DNA of 64,000 bases, from NCBI RefSeq assembly GCF_900163785.1, contig NZ_FUKN01000001.1:372001-436000 (forward strand), read 5' to 3'. Made by a program: the position numbers and the translations under genes. Numbering within the stretch: position 1 is the first letter of the stretch; each line of letters starts with the position of its first letter. Positions 51,300-60,972 of the stretch are shown piece after piece. The stretch comes from Psychrobacter sp. JB385. Lineage in GTDB: Bacteria > Pseudomonadota > Gammaproteobacteria > Pseudomonadales > Moraxellaceae. The notes below the pieces were generated by a model. It did no database searches, was not told the origin of the DNA, and worked only from the letters and a program-made list of their open reading frames with translations.

Positions 51300-51801
51300 A
51301 AAGGTTTCTCAAATACTTGTATGAAAAGCGTTGGGTTTAAATCGTCAAATGACAGCAGTAATGCGATATTTGACCAGATGTCGAAAAATAGTATGCGCTT
51401 ATCTTACCGAAAAGCGCTCCTAAATGAAACAGATAAGCCATGCTCTTCACCGATAGAAGGCACATTATTGCCATTAATCGAGCCAGACGGTGCAAATTGA
51501 GAATAATTGTAGGTAGTAGTATGACTTATCGTCGAAATAGGTTTGCTAGAAATCAAATATATGAGGCCAAGCAGCGTATTTGGAAAACGCGCAAAATTTG
51601 ACCAAAACATGGTCAAATCTGCTAGGTCTTGGTATGATAGCGTCTGCCTTATGGTTTGATAAAAATAGTTTGATAAAAAATAGGGCAGCATGACAAGATA
51701 GTTATTGAGTTATCAAGCGTAGTCATATCTATGAGCTGACCAATAATTATACCAATAATGTTTCAACTTCTTATTCACTTTTAGTGTGACAGGCAACGAT
51801 T
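51300..51801. other. Intergenic region upstream of serS
   Basis: The 502-base stretch holds the palindrome at 51596-51618 and a matching half site TTTGACCA at 51369. No convincing gene was found; a 95-codon minus-strand frame has no start signal or recognisable features. Confidence 0.5.
51596..51618. promoter_or_regulatory. Palindrome ATTTGACCA-N5-TGGTCAAAT, possible operator
   Basis: A perfect 9-bp inverted repeat with a five-base spacer, 184 bases before serS. A half site occurs at 51369. No regulator is known to match. Confidence 0.4.
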
Positions 51802-53088
51802 ATGATTGATCCAAAACTCTTACGCGGCGATTTAAGCGATTTACAGCAACAACTGGCCACTCGTGGCTATACGCTTGATATGGAGTTTTGGCAGTCGATT
51901 GAGTCCGAGCGTAAATCGTTGCAAGTCAAAACAGAAGAATTGCAATCACGCCGTAACGCTGGTGCTAAGCAAGTCGGTGCTCTCAAAAAATCAGGCGAAG
52001 ATGCCAGTGAGCTATTGGCTGAGATGCAAAGCGTTAGCGGTGAGATCAAAGCTGCTGAAGACGAGCTACGCACCTTACAAGAGCGACTGACTCAAGCGGC
52101 GCTACAGATTCCAAATATTCCAGCGGCAGATGTACCAGTGGGTACGTCAGAAGACGATAACGTAGAAGTACGCAAGTGGGGCACACCGCGTACGTTTGAT
52201 TTTGAGATTCAAGATCATACCCATATCGGTGAGACGCTTGGTATGCTCGACTTTGAGGCCGCAACCAAACTGACAGGAAGCCGCTTTAACGTGCTAAAAG
52301 GTCAATTGGCGCAATTGCATCGCGCACTGATTCAATTTATGCTCAACACCCATACCATGAAATACGGCTATCTTGAGACTTATGTGCCTTATATCGTCAA
52401 TAGCGATAGTCTAAAAGGGACGGGTCAGTTGCCTAAATTTGAAGATGATTTGTTTAAGCTGAGCAATCACACGAATAATGATGAGATGGATTTTTATTTG
52501 ATTCCAACCGCTGAAGTGCCAATGACTAATTTGGTACGCGGCGAGCGTTTGGATATCAAAGAGCTACCGCTAAAATTTACCGCGCATACGCCATGTTTCC
52601 GTAGTGAAGCGGGCTCACACGGGCGTGATACTCGTGGCTTGATTCGTCAGCATCAATTTGAAAAAGTAGAAATGGTCAACGTTGGCACCGCAGAGCAATC
52701 TGATGACTTGCTAGAAGCGATGACAGGACAGGCCGAATATATCTTGCAGCAGCTTGAGTTGCCATACCGTACGGTACAACTATGTACGGGTGATATGGGG
52801 TTTGCCGCACAAAAAACCTATGACATCGAAGTATGGCTACCAAGCCAAGACACGTACCGCGAAATCTCTAGCTGCTCTAACTGCGGTGACTTCCAAGCGC
52901 GCCGTATGGGTACGCGTGTCAAAGATGGCAAGCAGACCAGCTTGGCTCATACTCTAAACGGTTCGGGTTTAGCGGTTGGCCGTACGCTGCTAGCAGTGAT
53001 GGAAAATCATCAAAATGCTGACGGTAGCATCACGATTCCAGAAGTATTACGTCCGTTTATGGGCGGTGCTGAGCGTATTGAAATTTGA
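51802..53088 (+). CDS. serS: Seryl-tRNA synthetase
   Basis: SerRS charges tRNA-Ser (and tRNA-Sec where present). The N-terminal long antiparallel coiled coil (residues about 30-110: [20 protein letters not shown] and ELRTLQERL) precedes the class II catalytic core with motif 2 ([20 protein letters not shown]) and motif 3 ([19 protein letters not shown]). The length of 428 matches the family. A small unknown gene follows after 13 bases. Confidence 0.97.
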   Translation: MIDPKLLRGDLSDLQQQLATRGYTLDMEFWQSIESERKSLQVKTEELQSRRNAGAKQVGALKKSGEDASELLAEMQSVSGEIKAAEDELRTLQERLTQAALQIPNIPAADVPVGTSEDDNVEVRKWGTPRTFDFEIQDHTHIGETLGMLDFEAATKLTGSRFNVLKGQLAQLHRALIQFMLNTHTMKYGYLETYVPYIVNSDSLKGTGQLPKFEDDLFKLSNHTNNDEMDFYLIPTAEVPMTNLVRGERLDIKELPLKFTAHTPCFRSEAGSHGRDTRGLIRQHQFEKVEMVNVGTAEQSDDLLEAMTGQAEYILQQLELPYRTVQLCTGDMGFAAQKTYDIEVWLPSQDTYREISSCSNCGDFQARRMGTRVKDGKQTSLAHTLNGSGLAVGRTLLAVMENHQNADGSITIPEVLRPFMGGAERIEI

Positions 53089-53101
53089 GGGTAATGACGT
53101 T

Positions 53102-53482
53102 ATGAATACTTTGTCTATAGTTGATAAATTGAATTACTCACAATATCTCATCTATGGTCAAAGTAGTGGCGACAGCTTGTTAGGCTTTGAAATGGATGCC
53201 AATATATTTTTCTGTTGTAAGGAAAACAATGTTGGCTGTGATTTTATTTATCAGGAACGTCATGATGACGCGAACTGCATGCTTACGTTGTATTGTAAAT
53301 TTGCAAATAATATAAGCTATCAGCAAATCGCAGATTATTTAGAGGAGAGATGGCTTCAGTATGTGTGTTATCGAGAATTTGAGAAACATTATATTGAGGT
53401 CGTTAACGACCAATTGATTTTTTATTATGTGACCCGATCAAGTCATGGACTAGGAGTAACAGGGAAAATTGTTGCTACTTAG
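53102..53482 (+). CDS. Small protein of unknown function between serS and tkt
   Basis: The ATG at 53102 lies 13 bases after the serS stop and is preceded by GAGGG; a longer frame would start inside serS and is rejected. The 126-residue product (beginning MNTLSIVDKLNYSQYLIYGQ) is soluble, rich in Tyr, Phe and Cys (Cys in FFCCKENNVGCDF), with no transmembrane helix or known motif. It may be translated from the serS transcript. It is more AT-rich than serS and tkt, so perhaps acquired. Confidence 0.65.
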   Translation: MNTLSIVDKLNYSQYLIYGQSSGDSLLGFEMDANIFFCCKENNVGCDFIYQERHDDANCMLTLYCKFANNISYQQIADYLEERWLQYVCYREFEKHYIEVVNDQLIFYYVTRSSHGLGVTGKIVAT

Positions 53483-53575
53483 TTTATAATGAGCCACCTA
53501 TTTAGATATCTAAGCAAATTCAGTTCAATAACCTTTTTCATTCAAATAAACTTTCCTTTAATATTAGGACACGCT

Positions 53576-55573
53576 ATGCCCACCCCAATTAACGAACGTA
53601 AACTAGCCAATGCCATCCGTGTACTGTCGTTTGACGCGGTTCAAAAAGCCAACTCTGGACATCCGGGTGCGCCAATGGGTATGGCTGATATTGCCGAAGT
53701 TTTGTGGCGCAAATTTTTGAAGCACAATCCAGCTGATCCTAATTGGCACAACCGTGATCGCTTTGTACTGTCAAACGGTCATGGCTCGATGCTTATCTAC
53801 TCATTGTTACATTTATCAGGTTATGATGTGAGCGTTGATGACCTAAAAGGTTTCCGTCAGCTGCATTCAAAAACCCCTGGTCATCCTGAACTTGGTTACA
53901 CGCCTGGTGTCGAGACGACGACTGGTCCACTAGGACAAGGTATTGCTAATGCGGTTGGTTTTGCAATCGCAGAGAAGACACTCGCCGCACAGTTCAACCG
54001 TGACGGTCATAATATCGTCGATCATCATACCTATGCGTTCCTCGGCGATGGTTGCTTGATGGAAGGTATCAGTCATGAAGTGTGCTCGCTCGCTGGCACG
54101 TTAGGTCTTGGCAAGTTAGTCTTCTTCTATGACGACAATGGCATCTCAATCGATGGTAATGTCGAAGGCTGGTTCACTGATGATACCGAGGCGCGCTTTA
54201 AGTCATATGGCTGGCAAGTTATCAAAGTTGACGGTCATGATACTGATGCGATCACGCAAGCAACTGAGCAAGCGATTGCAGAGACTACTAAGCCAAGCCT
54301 CATCATTTGCAAAACCACGATCGGTGCTGGTAGCCCGAACAAGCAAGGTCTAGCGGCCAGTCATGGCGCACCACTCGGTGATGACGAAATCGCCTTGACC
54401 CGTGATGCACTATCTTGGAAGCATGCTCCATTTGAATTAGATGACGAAATCTATGAAGCGTGGGATGCCAAAGCCAAAGGCGATGTACAGCAAAAGAACT
54501 GGGACGCGGACTTTGAAGCGTACAAAAAAGCCTATCCAGAGATTGCAGCAGAATTGTCACGTCGTCTAAATGGCGAGTTGCCTGCTGATTTTGCTAGCCA
54601 AGCACAAGCGTATATCCAGCAAACGCAAGAAGCGGGCGGCGATGTCGCTAGTCGTAAAGCGAGTCAAAACGCGATCAACAGCTTACAGCCGTTATTGCCA
54701 GAACTATTGGGCGGCTCAGCAGATTTAGCTGGTTCTAACCTTACGCTATTCAAAGGCGCTAAAGGCATTGAGAAAGACGCTGATGGTAACTACATCTATT
54801 ACGGCGTGCGCGAGTTCGGTATGACCGCGATTGCCAATGGTATTGCATTGCATGGTGGCTTTATCCCTTACGTAGCGACTTTCCTCATGTTTATGGAATA
54901 CGCACGTAACGCCGTACGCATGGGCGCACTGATGAAACAGCGCGTCATCCATGTCTATACGCATGACTCTATCGGTCTGGGCGAAGATGGCCCAACGCAT
55001 CAGCCAGTTGAGCAATTGACTAGTCTACGTACCACTCCAAATCTACGTACATGGCGTCCATGTGATGCGACCGAGTCTGCAAGTGCTTGGGTAGAAGCAA
55101 TCAAATCAGAAAATAACCCATCAGCGTTGATTTTTAGCCGTCAGAGCTTGCCGCATCAAGCACGTGATAGCGAGCAAGTAGCGAATATCACCAAAGGTGG
55201 TTATGTACTGGCGAAAGAGCAGGGCGAGCTACAAGCCATCATCATCGCGACAGGTTCAGAAGTTGGCCTAGCGATGGAAGCGTACGAAACATTGAGCGCA
55301 AATGGTGTTGGCATCCGTGTGGTGTCTATGCCGTGTGCTGAGATTTTCGTCGAGCAAGATGCTAGCTATCGCGAAGCTGTATTGCCAGCCAATATTCGTG
55401 CTCGCGTCGCAGTAGAAGCCGCGCATGTAGATTACTGGTATAAGTTCGTTGGTCTAGATGGCAAAGTCATCGGCATGACGACTTATGGCGAATCTGCTCC
55501 TGCTAGCGACTTGTATAAAGAGTTCGGTATCACGACTGATGCTGTGGTTGAAGCGGTGAATAGCTTGGTGTAA
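53576..55573 (+). CDS. tkt: Transketolase
   Basis: Transketolase moves two-carbon units between sugar phosphates in the pentose phosphate pathway, with thiamine diphosphate. From the ATG at 53576 the protein has 665 residues, the standard length, and starts [20 protein letters not shown]. The thiamine diphosphate motif [12 protein letters not shown]...[10 protein letters not shown], the N-terminal [15 protein letters not shown] and the C-terminal [19 protein letters not shown] are family signatures. AGGA precedes the ATG; an in-frame extension to 53489 is unlikely. Confidence 0.97.
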   Translation: MPTPINERKLANAIRVLSFDAVQKANSGHPGAPMGMADIAEVLWRKFLKHNPADPNWHNRDRFVLSNGHGSMLIYSLLHLSGYDVSVDDLKGFRQLHSKTPGHPELGYTPGVETTTGPLGQGIANAVGFAIAEKTLAAQFNRDGHNIVDHHTYAFLGDGCLMEGISHEVCSLAGTLGLGKLVFFYDDNGISIDGNVEGWFTDDTEARFKSYGWQVIKVDGHDTDAITQATEQAIAETTKPSLIICKTTIGAGSPNKQGLAASHGAPLGDDEIALTRDALSWKHAPFELDDEIYEAWDAKAKGDVQQKNWDADFEAYKKAYPEIAAELSRRLNGELPADFASQAQAYIQQTQEAGGDVASRKASQNAINSLQPLLPELLGGSADLAGSNLTLFKGAKGIEKDADGNYIYYGVREFGMTAIANGIALHGGFIPYVATFLMFMEYARNAVRMGALMKQRVIHVYTHDSIGLGEDGPTHQPVEQLTSLRTTPNLRTWRPCDATESASAWVEAIKSENNPSALIFSRQSLPHQARDSEQVANITKGGYVLAKEQGELQAIIIATGSEVGLAMEAYETLSANGVGIRVVSMPCAEIFVEQDASYREAVLPANIRARVAVEAAHVDYWYKFVGLDGKVIGMTTYGESAPASDLYKEFGITTDAVVEAVNSLV

Positions 55574-55605
55574 TTAACCTAACTTAGTTAGTATTTAAAA
55601 AATAG

Positions 55606-55634
55606 AGCTACTGGAGAAATCTGGTGGCTTTTTT
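55606..55634 (+). terminator. tkt terminator
   Basis: AGCTACT and GGTGGCT pair with two G-U pairs around a loop of about ten bases, then a T run, 33 bases after the stop. Confidence 0.65.
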
Positions 55635-55798
55635 ATTATTCGTAACAAAGTAAAAGATTGATTAATGTATATAGAAATAGTTAACATGCTTAAAAATATG
55701 TATTAGATTAGTAAAAAAAGTTTACAATACATAATTAATCATGCATGGCTTATTGCAAAGCATGAATGCTAAATTAACTTTATCCAATGAGCCTATAC

Positions 55799-57136
55799 AT
55801 GTCGACTAATTACACTATCAAGAAACTAAGCTCTGCCATTGCTATTACTCTTTTTGCCACTTCATTGACGGCTTGTGGAGGAGGCTCTGACTCTGGTGGT
55901 CAGAGTAATAACAACCCTGATAAACCCCCTGTTAATACCCCTAGTGATAAATGTAAAGAAGTTACCGCTAGCAATTCAGGACAAGCAGATTTGGACAAAG
56001 ATGGAATCATTGACGACTGTGATCCAGATATTGATGGTGATGGTGTTGAAAATGAGAAAGATGCAAAACCGCTAGATGCTACTGTTGCTGGTGTCAGCAC
56101 TCTTTCATATCGAGGTAACGGTTATGCCTACGTAGATGCAACGGAAAATTTTTACTTCAATGCTAAAAAACAACTTATTGAAAAAGAATACTTGTCTTAC
56201 AACAACGCTGGAAGGAATAACAGATCAGAAAAATTTACTTATGATAATAAAGGTCGTTTGATTCGTCTTGAAAGTACTCGTGGTATTGATAAACAAACTG
56301 ATAGGATTGAAGTATGGGTATACAACAAAAAAGATCAGTTGATTGAATATCAGACTAACGATGATGGGGATAGTATATTTGAAGCAGTAACTACTTATCG
56401 ATATAACTTAAACGGTGATATAGCACAAATAACGAAGAGTGATACAAGTGATACAAGCAATTCAAGTTATTTTTATAATTCGACAAGTACATTTATTTAT
56501 AATAGTTTAAATCAATTAGAGCAAATCGAGACTGATGAATATAACAACGGTAGTATAGATAGAATCAGATATATAACTCTCAATGCAAATAATTACATAG
56601 CCAAGTCTGATTTATATTATCTAGAAGGTAATGATGTTACTAACAGCGAAGTCAAAACATTGGATAGGACTTTTGAATACAGCTATGACAACCAAGGTAA
56701 TGTTCTTAAAGTCGATACAGGAGACGGAGATTCAATAACTTATACATACAATAGCCAAAACAATATTGTTAGAAAGATCACTAATTCTGGATCGTCTGTT
56801 ATCGATATTGAAGTCTCTTATAATAAAGCTGGCTTAGCGACCAGTTCTAAGGAAACATTTAAAGGATTTATAGCTAATGTTCAAAATGTCACTAATATAG
56901 CCGAATATAATAATTCTGGTCTTTTAACTAAAACTCTAGTAGATGTCAGTCAAAATGGAAATATTAATCAGGAAATCACATATAGTTACCAAGGCCGTGT
57001 ACCATTCAAATTCAACGTAGCACCATTTTTCGATCTTGGGCAGTCCTCTAGCAGAATGCCTACCGCTACCACTATTCTAAATAAAGTAAATATGGGTTAC
57101 ACAGCAGATGCGGTTAAAGATTTTTACTATTACTGA
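55799..57136 (+). CDS. Lipoprotein with Asp-rich (thrombospondin type 3-like) and YD-like repeats
   Basis: The N-terminus [20 protein letters not shown] is a signal peptide ending in the lipobox LTAC, with Cys26 as the lipidated residue, then a Gly/Ser/Asn-rich linker. Next comes an Asp-rich segment, [20 protein letters not shown], of the calcium-binding thrombospondin type 3 style. From about residue 120 to the end the sequence repeats YD-type motifs ([56 protein letters not shown]), as in Rhs and other cell-surface proteins. AT-rich relative to tkt. The ATG at 55787 is an alternative start. Function unknown; outer membrane or surface location inferred. Confidence 0.78.
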   Translation: MSTNYTIKKLSSAIAITLFATSLTACGGGSDSGGQSNNNPDKPPVNTPSDKCKEVTASNSGQADLDKDGIIDDCDPDIDGDGVENEKDAKPLDATVAGVSTLSYRGNGYAYVDATENFYFNAKKQLIEKEYLSYNNAGRNNRSEKFTYDNKGRLIRLESTRGIDKQTDRIEVWVYNKKDQLIEYQTNDDGDSIFEAVTTYRYNLNGDIAQITKSDTSDTSNSSYFYNSTSTFIYNSLNQLEQIETDEYNNGSIDRIRYITLNANNYIAKSDLYYLEGNDVTNSEVKTLDRTFEYSYDNQGNVLKVDTGDGDSITYTYNSQNNIVRKITNSGSSVIDIEVSYNKAGLATSSKETFKGFIANVQNVTNIAEYNNSGLLTKTLVDVSQNGNINQEITYSYQGRVPFKFNVAPFFDLGQSSSRMPTATTILNKVNMGYTADAVKDFYYY

Positions 57137-57222
57137 TTAAATATTTGAGCTTATTGTGATTATAAAGAATCTAGCTTGGTTTATTTTTTAAACTAAAAAT
57201 TGTTTGTAAGACAGCACATGTA

Positions 57223-57258
57223 AGATAGACTGAACACATTCAGTCTATCTTTTTTTTG
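57223..57258 (+). terminator. Terminator after the YD-like lipoprotein gene
   Basis: AAGATAGACTGAA and TTCAGTCTATCTT form a perfect 13-bp stem with a CACA loop, followed by eight Ts. It lies 87 bases after the stop codon. Confidence 0.93.
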
Positions 57259-57267
57259 GATAAAACT

Positions 57268-58299
57268 ATGAGTGTGGCTCTATATCTCGACTTAGTAAGT
57301 TATGAAGGGAAAAGTGTTTATCAAGAAGTGTTGGTTGCACATATTGAGGATATTAGACGCATAATAAAAGACTGTGAGTCTTTAAAAAAGTATGATGCCA
57401 GTTTAACCAAATTATTATCTGTAGATGTAGAAGAACCTATAAAGAAGATAGAAGGTAGTCTATTTAAATCTGTACTTACTAAGTTGAGTATTAAAAACAA
57501 TAATCTTAACTTCGCTTTAATAAAACAGTACATAGACGAATGCAATGGGTTTGGCGCTCATGAGGTACTCTCTCCAAATCGATTTGAGAAACTGAGTTTT
57601 AAACTATGGGATTTATTTGCTTTAAGCGTCTGTAATGACCATCTATTGTGGTTATTGAATCAAGGAAAATTGACAGTAGCTGAGTATCGTTCTTTTTTTA
57701 CAGATATAGGGATGCAAGTGTCATCTATAGCCCAACCTTACTATCATCCCTTTTACCATGAAATACATTATGTTGATGACGTAGTAAGAGTAGGTGAGCA
57801 TGATCAAATAATTATCAAGGAGCAGCTTTATCCGACTATTATGTTTGGTGAATTACAGTTTTCGAGGGGTGGAGTCAGTGTCTACAATCATCCATGCGTA
57901 GATAAATACTTGGCTGAAAAAAGCGATATGTATTTCACCAATCATAGAAATAACCGATTATGTCATGACTTGTCTCATGGTTGGGGACATAATTCGCGCT
58001 GGCGAACAGACTTTGTCAGAAATTACGAGACAGAGAAAGAATGGAAATTCAACGTAGATGGAGAAGTAGATCTTTCAAGTGCTGAAAGCTATAAACAGCA
58101 TTATCAGCAATATAATGATGAAATACCAGTATCGGTACCAGCTGCGAAAGAGTTATTGGTTAATCGGTGTTTTATCCATAAAAATAGTATTCCACAAGAA
58201 ATACAATCAGACTTATTTCCTTATGATTGGCATATAGACATTGCTAAAGATAATTTTAATTATGTGCAATGGAAGAAGAAACATTTATTAGACAGGTAG
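57268..58299 (+). CDS. Unknown protein of 343 residues
   Basis: The ATG at 57268 is preceded by GGA at nine bases; an in-frame TTG at 57256 is a less likely start. The product is a soluble, acidic-to-neutral protein with no signal peptide or membrane helix, rich in His, Tyr and Trp near the C-terminus (CHDLSHGWGHNSRWRTDF, FPYDWHIDIAKDNFNYVQWK). The N-terminus reads MSVALYLDLVSYEGKSVYQE. No family was recognised. It starts just after a terminator and is followed after 64 bases by the next unknown gene, so the two with the NERD gene form a likely operon. Confidence 0.6.
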   Translation: MSVALYLDLVSYEGKSVYQEVLVAHIEDIRRIIKDCESLKKYDASLTKLLSVDVEEPIKKIEGSLFKSVLTKLSIKNNNLNFALIKQYIDECNGFGAHEVLSPNRFEKLSFKLWDLFALSVCNDHLLWLLNQGKLTVAEYRSFFTDIGMQVSSIAQPYYHPFYHEIHYVDDVVRVGEHDQIIIKEQLYPTIMFGELQFSRGGVSVYNHPCVDKYLAEKSDMYFTNHRNNRLCHDLSHGWGHNSRWRTDFVRNYETEKEWKFNVDGEVDLSSAESYKQHYQQYNDEIPVSVPAAKELLVNRCFIHKNSIPQEIQSDLFPYDWHIDIAKDNFNYVQWKKKHLLDR

Positions 58300-58363
58300 T
58301 CATCGGTAGCTAACTATTAAACGACATAAACTAAAATTCAATATTTTCTAAGACGATAAAATC

Positions 58364-59884
58364 ATGACAAGTTGCACGACTTCTATTAACTCGCAAAAGG
58401 CATTCCTTACGTCTAATCAACCGACTATTGAGACAGTAAGCGTGCTCTTAACGTTAGATGATTTTTTCTCCGATAGGTCAGAACAGGTGAATCCTGATAA
58501 GTTAGATGATTTGACCAGACATCAGGACTTTATATATGAAAGAGAGCTTCGTAACTGTAACCTTGATTATTCGCTAAATAGTCTCAAGCGAATTGATGAG
58601 TGGTTGCTAACGGTTAAAAAAAGACTGCCTGACTTTACAGAACATCGAATTTTCTCTTCAGAATATCCCCTAAATAATAACTCAATTATTGAGATATTGA
58701 GCTATTATTTAGGGGAGGTCATTGGACGAGCTCGTAGAGAAGCCCCAGTTTGGTACTCTGATGCAAGCGATCATTTTATAGGGGATCAGGCCGCACTGGC
58801 TGAAAACATGTTTGTCGAGTTTGATAGTGATATCCAAGATTTGTGTGATTTTTTCGTTCCTAAGCAAGTGATTTACCAAGCATTGATAATAGCTAGTGAT
58901 GATGGGGTATTACAAGACCAAACAATTTGGCAAAGTGTGCTGGAGCTAGTTCCATCTACTATATTAAGCAATACAGATTTCAATCAGCCTTTGCCACCCG
59001 TACCCACTATGGAGTTGAAGTTTGACAGGGAGGTTGAATTTGCTAATTTAGATCGAGCGGATTTAGTTTACTTACAGATGATGCCTCCAAAATGGATGAA
59101 AGACGACGTCTTGTATGAACAAATGAATCAATTGGCTAAGCTATATAAAACAGGCAAAGTGGTATGGGCTCATGTCGTCCAAGCAAATAAAATGCTATGG
59201 TCTTTTGATCAGGCATATTCTTGTCCTGCTGAAGTGTTATACGATCCAACAGGGCGAACACCAGTTTATTATCTAGCAGAAATTGCACATAAACTTTATA
59301 CTTTTAAAAATACTATTCCTGATACGGATGATATAGAAATATCAAAGTATGCCGAGCACATAACTGACGAGCATACTAGAATGCTTGGTTTTGACATCCC
59401 TAATACCATCACGCTTTTACCACTAAAGTCTACCAGTATATTCGTTTGGCGATTACATTTACCCAATGGTATTTTACAAAGCTCATTCCCTATTTTAATC
59501 AGTGATGAAACAGCTGAGGTTACTGTACTTCCTGCCAAGTTTTGGGAGCAAGCTTATTACGATCAATGGATTCAAGACAGTTATTTCGAAGAAGATATGT
59601 ATTATGGCGTACGAAAACTTTATGAGAGTGACAATCCTTGGAAAAAATATGAGAAGCACGTTCGACCACAAGTGACTGAGCTTATTGATGACATTCCAAG
59701 CTTAGCTAATGAAGTCACCTTTAGCAGCTATAAGCCTACTTCAACCGATATGGACTTCGTTACAGAATCGATTCAACAGAATTTTGCAGAAGCAAAACAA
59801 GAAAGTACAAGCTTCATGAAAATTGTCATTGGCGTAATCATATTTATAAATATCTTATATGGACTTAAATCTTTTGTTGAGTAG
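58364..59884 (+). CDS. Unknown protein with C-terminal transmembrane helix
   Basis: The 506-residue product is soluble and acidic except for a single hydrophobic helix at the very end (MKIVIGVIIFINILYGLK), so it is a tail-anchored protein with most of its mass on the cytoplasmic side. A distinctive middle segment, YLQMMPPKWMKDDVLYEQMN followed by QLAKLYKTGKVVWAHVVQAN, looks like a conserved domain core, but no family was identified. The gene's last 26 bases overlap the start of the NERD gene, implying translational coupling. AT-rich compared with the housekeeping genes. Confidence 0.65.
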   Translation: MTSCTTSINSQKAFLTSNQPTIETVSVLLTLDDFFSDRSEQVNPDKLDDLTRHQDFIYERELRNCNLDYSLNSLKRIDEWLLTVKKRLPDFTEHRIFSSEYPLNNNSIIEILSYYLGEVIGRARREAPVWYSDASDHFIGDQAALAENMFVEFDSDIQDLCDFFVPKQVIYQALIIASDDGVLQDQTIWQSVLELVPSTILSNTDFNQPLPPVPTMELKFDREVEFANLDRADLVYLQMMPPKWMKDDVLYEQMNQLAKLYKTGKVVWAHVVQANKMLWSFDQAYSCPAEVLYDPTGRTPVYYLAEIAHKLYTFKNTIPDTDDIEISKYAEHITDEHTRMLGFDIPNTITLLPLKSTSIFVWRLHLPNGILQSSFPILISDETAEVTVLPAKFWEQAYYDQWIQDSYFEEDMYYGVRKLYESDNPWKKYEKHVRPQVTELIDDIPSLANEVTFSSYKPTSTDMDFVTESIQQNFAEAKQESTSFMKIVIGVIIFINILYGLKSFVE

Positions 59885-60641
59885 ATGTCAACCTAGTGAG
59901 ACATTATTTGAGAAATTCACTATATCCCTAAAATCCACTTTTAAAGGTTTCCTAGGCGAGACCGTCATCAATGTTGCCATGTGGCTAAAGCTTGAAAAAG
60001 ATGTTTACCACCGATTAAACGGTATTACCTTGCCATTAGCCAATGGTGGTAGTACGCAAATCGATCACGTCATCGTTTCCGTATACGGCATCTTTGTCAT
60101 CGAAACCAAAAACTATAAAGGCTGGATATATGGTAGCGAAAACCAAAGACAGTGGACGCAATCATTCCCAAATGGAAGCAAGTTCAAATTCCAAAATCCG
60201 CTACGCCAAAACTACTTGCATATTAAGACGCTTGCAGATTTATTAGGATTGGAGCTGAGCTATTTTCATTCGATGATTGGATTTATCGGTGAGTGCGAGC
60301 TAAAAACCCGCGATGAGTTGCCTGAACACGTATTGACCAGTGGCATGGTCTCTTATGTAAAGAAAAAACAAGATAAGCTACTCACTGAAGACGAGGTCGC
60401 ATCCATTGTCGAGCAGATTGAAAGTAATAGATTTAGTAAATCGTGGCGCACCAATCGGCAGCACAAAGCTTATCTAAAAGATAAGCATAGCAACCCAAGC
60501 AAGAATGCTGATAATCCTACACCTGAGCCTATAGTAAAAGAAACTGTTGATAGAACTATCCTAAAAAGTAGAGAAGTGCAGCGCTGGTCTGGTCTGGTCA
60601 GACTGAGATTGAATCTAGCGAGTTACCGACTGATAGTCTGA
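59859..60641 (+). CDS. NERD-domain (nuclease-related) protein, frameshifted before its zinc finger
   Basis: The NERD domain (nuclease-related) is clear: FKGFLGETVINV, YHRLNGITLPLANGGSTQID and HVIVSVYGIFVIETKNYKG, with the PD-(D/E)xK-like residues Asp69 and Glu82-x-Lys84, then WTQSFPNGSKFKFQNPLRQN. It begins at an ATG overlapping the preceding gene and lacks the N-terminal membrane helix often seen in relatives. The frame ends at 60641 with an abnormal tail after a TGGTC x3 repeat (60585-60599). Removing one repeat unit restores a frame that runs to the zinc finger at 60928, giving 354 residues. The protein is therefore probably truncated, or switched off by slippage, in this strain. Confidence 0.82.
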   Translation: MDLNLLLSRCQPSETLFEKFTISLKSTFKGFLGETVINVAMWLKLEKDVYHRLNGITLPLANGGSTQIDHVIVSVYGIFVIETKNYKGWIYGSENQRQWTQSFPNGSKFKFQNPLRQNYLHIKTLADLLGLELSYFHSMIGFIGECELKTRDELPEHVLTSGMVSYVKKKQDKLLTEDEVASIVEQIESNRFSKSWRTNRQHKAYLKDKHSNPSKNADNPTPEPIVKETVDRTILKSREVQRWSGLVRLRLNLASYRLIV

Positions 60642-60928
60642 ATACTCAGCAGACAATCACCCCACATACCAGTATGTCGCATGATATTGCAGATAAACTA
60701 TTTCTCACACCATTTGAGATTGTAGAATTTGAGCCACAGATGGAAGTATCTACAATACTCGAGGTTTCAGATAATACAGCTGATCTGGTCCAAATACCAA
60801 CTTGTCCGAAATGTAGAGGCGAGATGATTAAGCGGGTAGCCAAAACAGGTGCGCGTCAAGGCCAGTCCTTTTATGGGTGTACGCAGTTTCCTAGATGTCG
60901 CGGTGTGGTGAATGTTATTGCGCTGTGA
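60572..60928 (+). pseudogene. Detached C-terminal zinc-finger part of the NERD protein
   Basis: In the frame two bases on, the sequence is open from 60572 and encodes WSGQTEIESSELPTDSLNTQ and onward. It finishes with a topoisomerase-type C4 zinc finger, CPKCRGEMIKRVAK...FYGCTQFPRCRG (four Cys in two CxxC/CxxxxxC pairs). NERD proteins commonly end in this finger, so it belongs to the gene starting at 59859. If translated alone, an ATG at 60674 would give 84 residues. Confidence 0.8.
60585..60599. repeat. Pentanucleotide repeat (TGGTC)3 at the NERD frameshift
   Basis: Three perfect TGGTC units. Two units would join the NERD frame to the zinc-finger frame; three shift it. This is a slippage-type site. 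Confidence 0.88.
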
Positions 60929-60972
60929 ACAGGCTACTATTTACAGATCTATCATCTAATCAATAGAAAACA

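Noticed and set aside
51404..51691. A 95-codon minus-strand reading frame upstream of serS
   Set aside because: No ribosome binding site, no recognisable motif, and it overlaps the likely promoter and palindrome region of serS.
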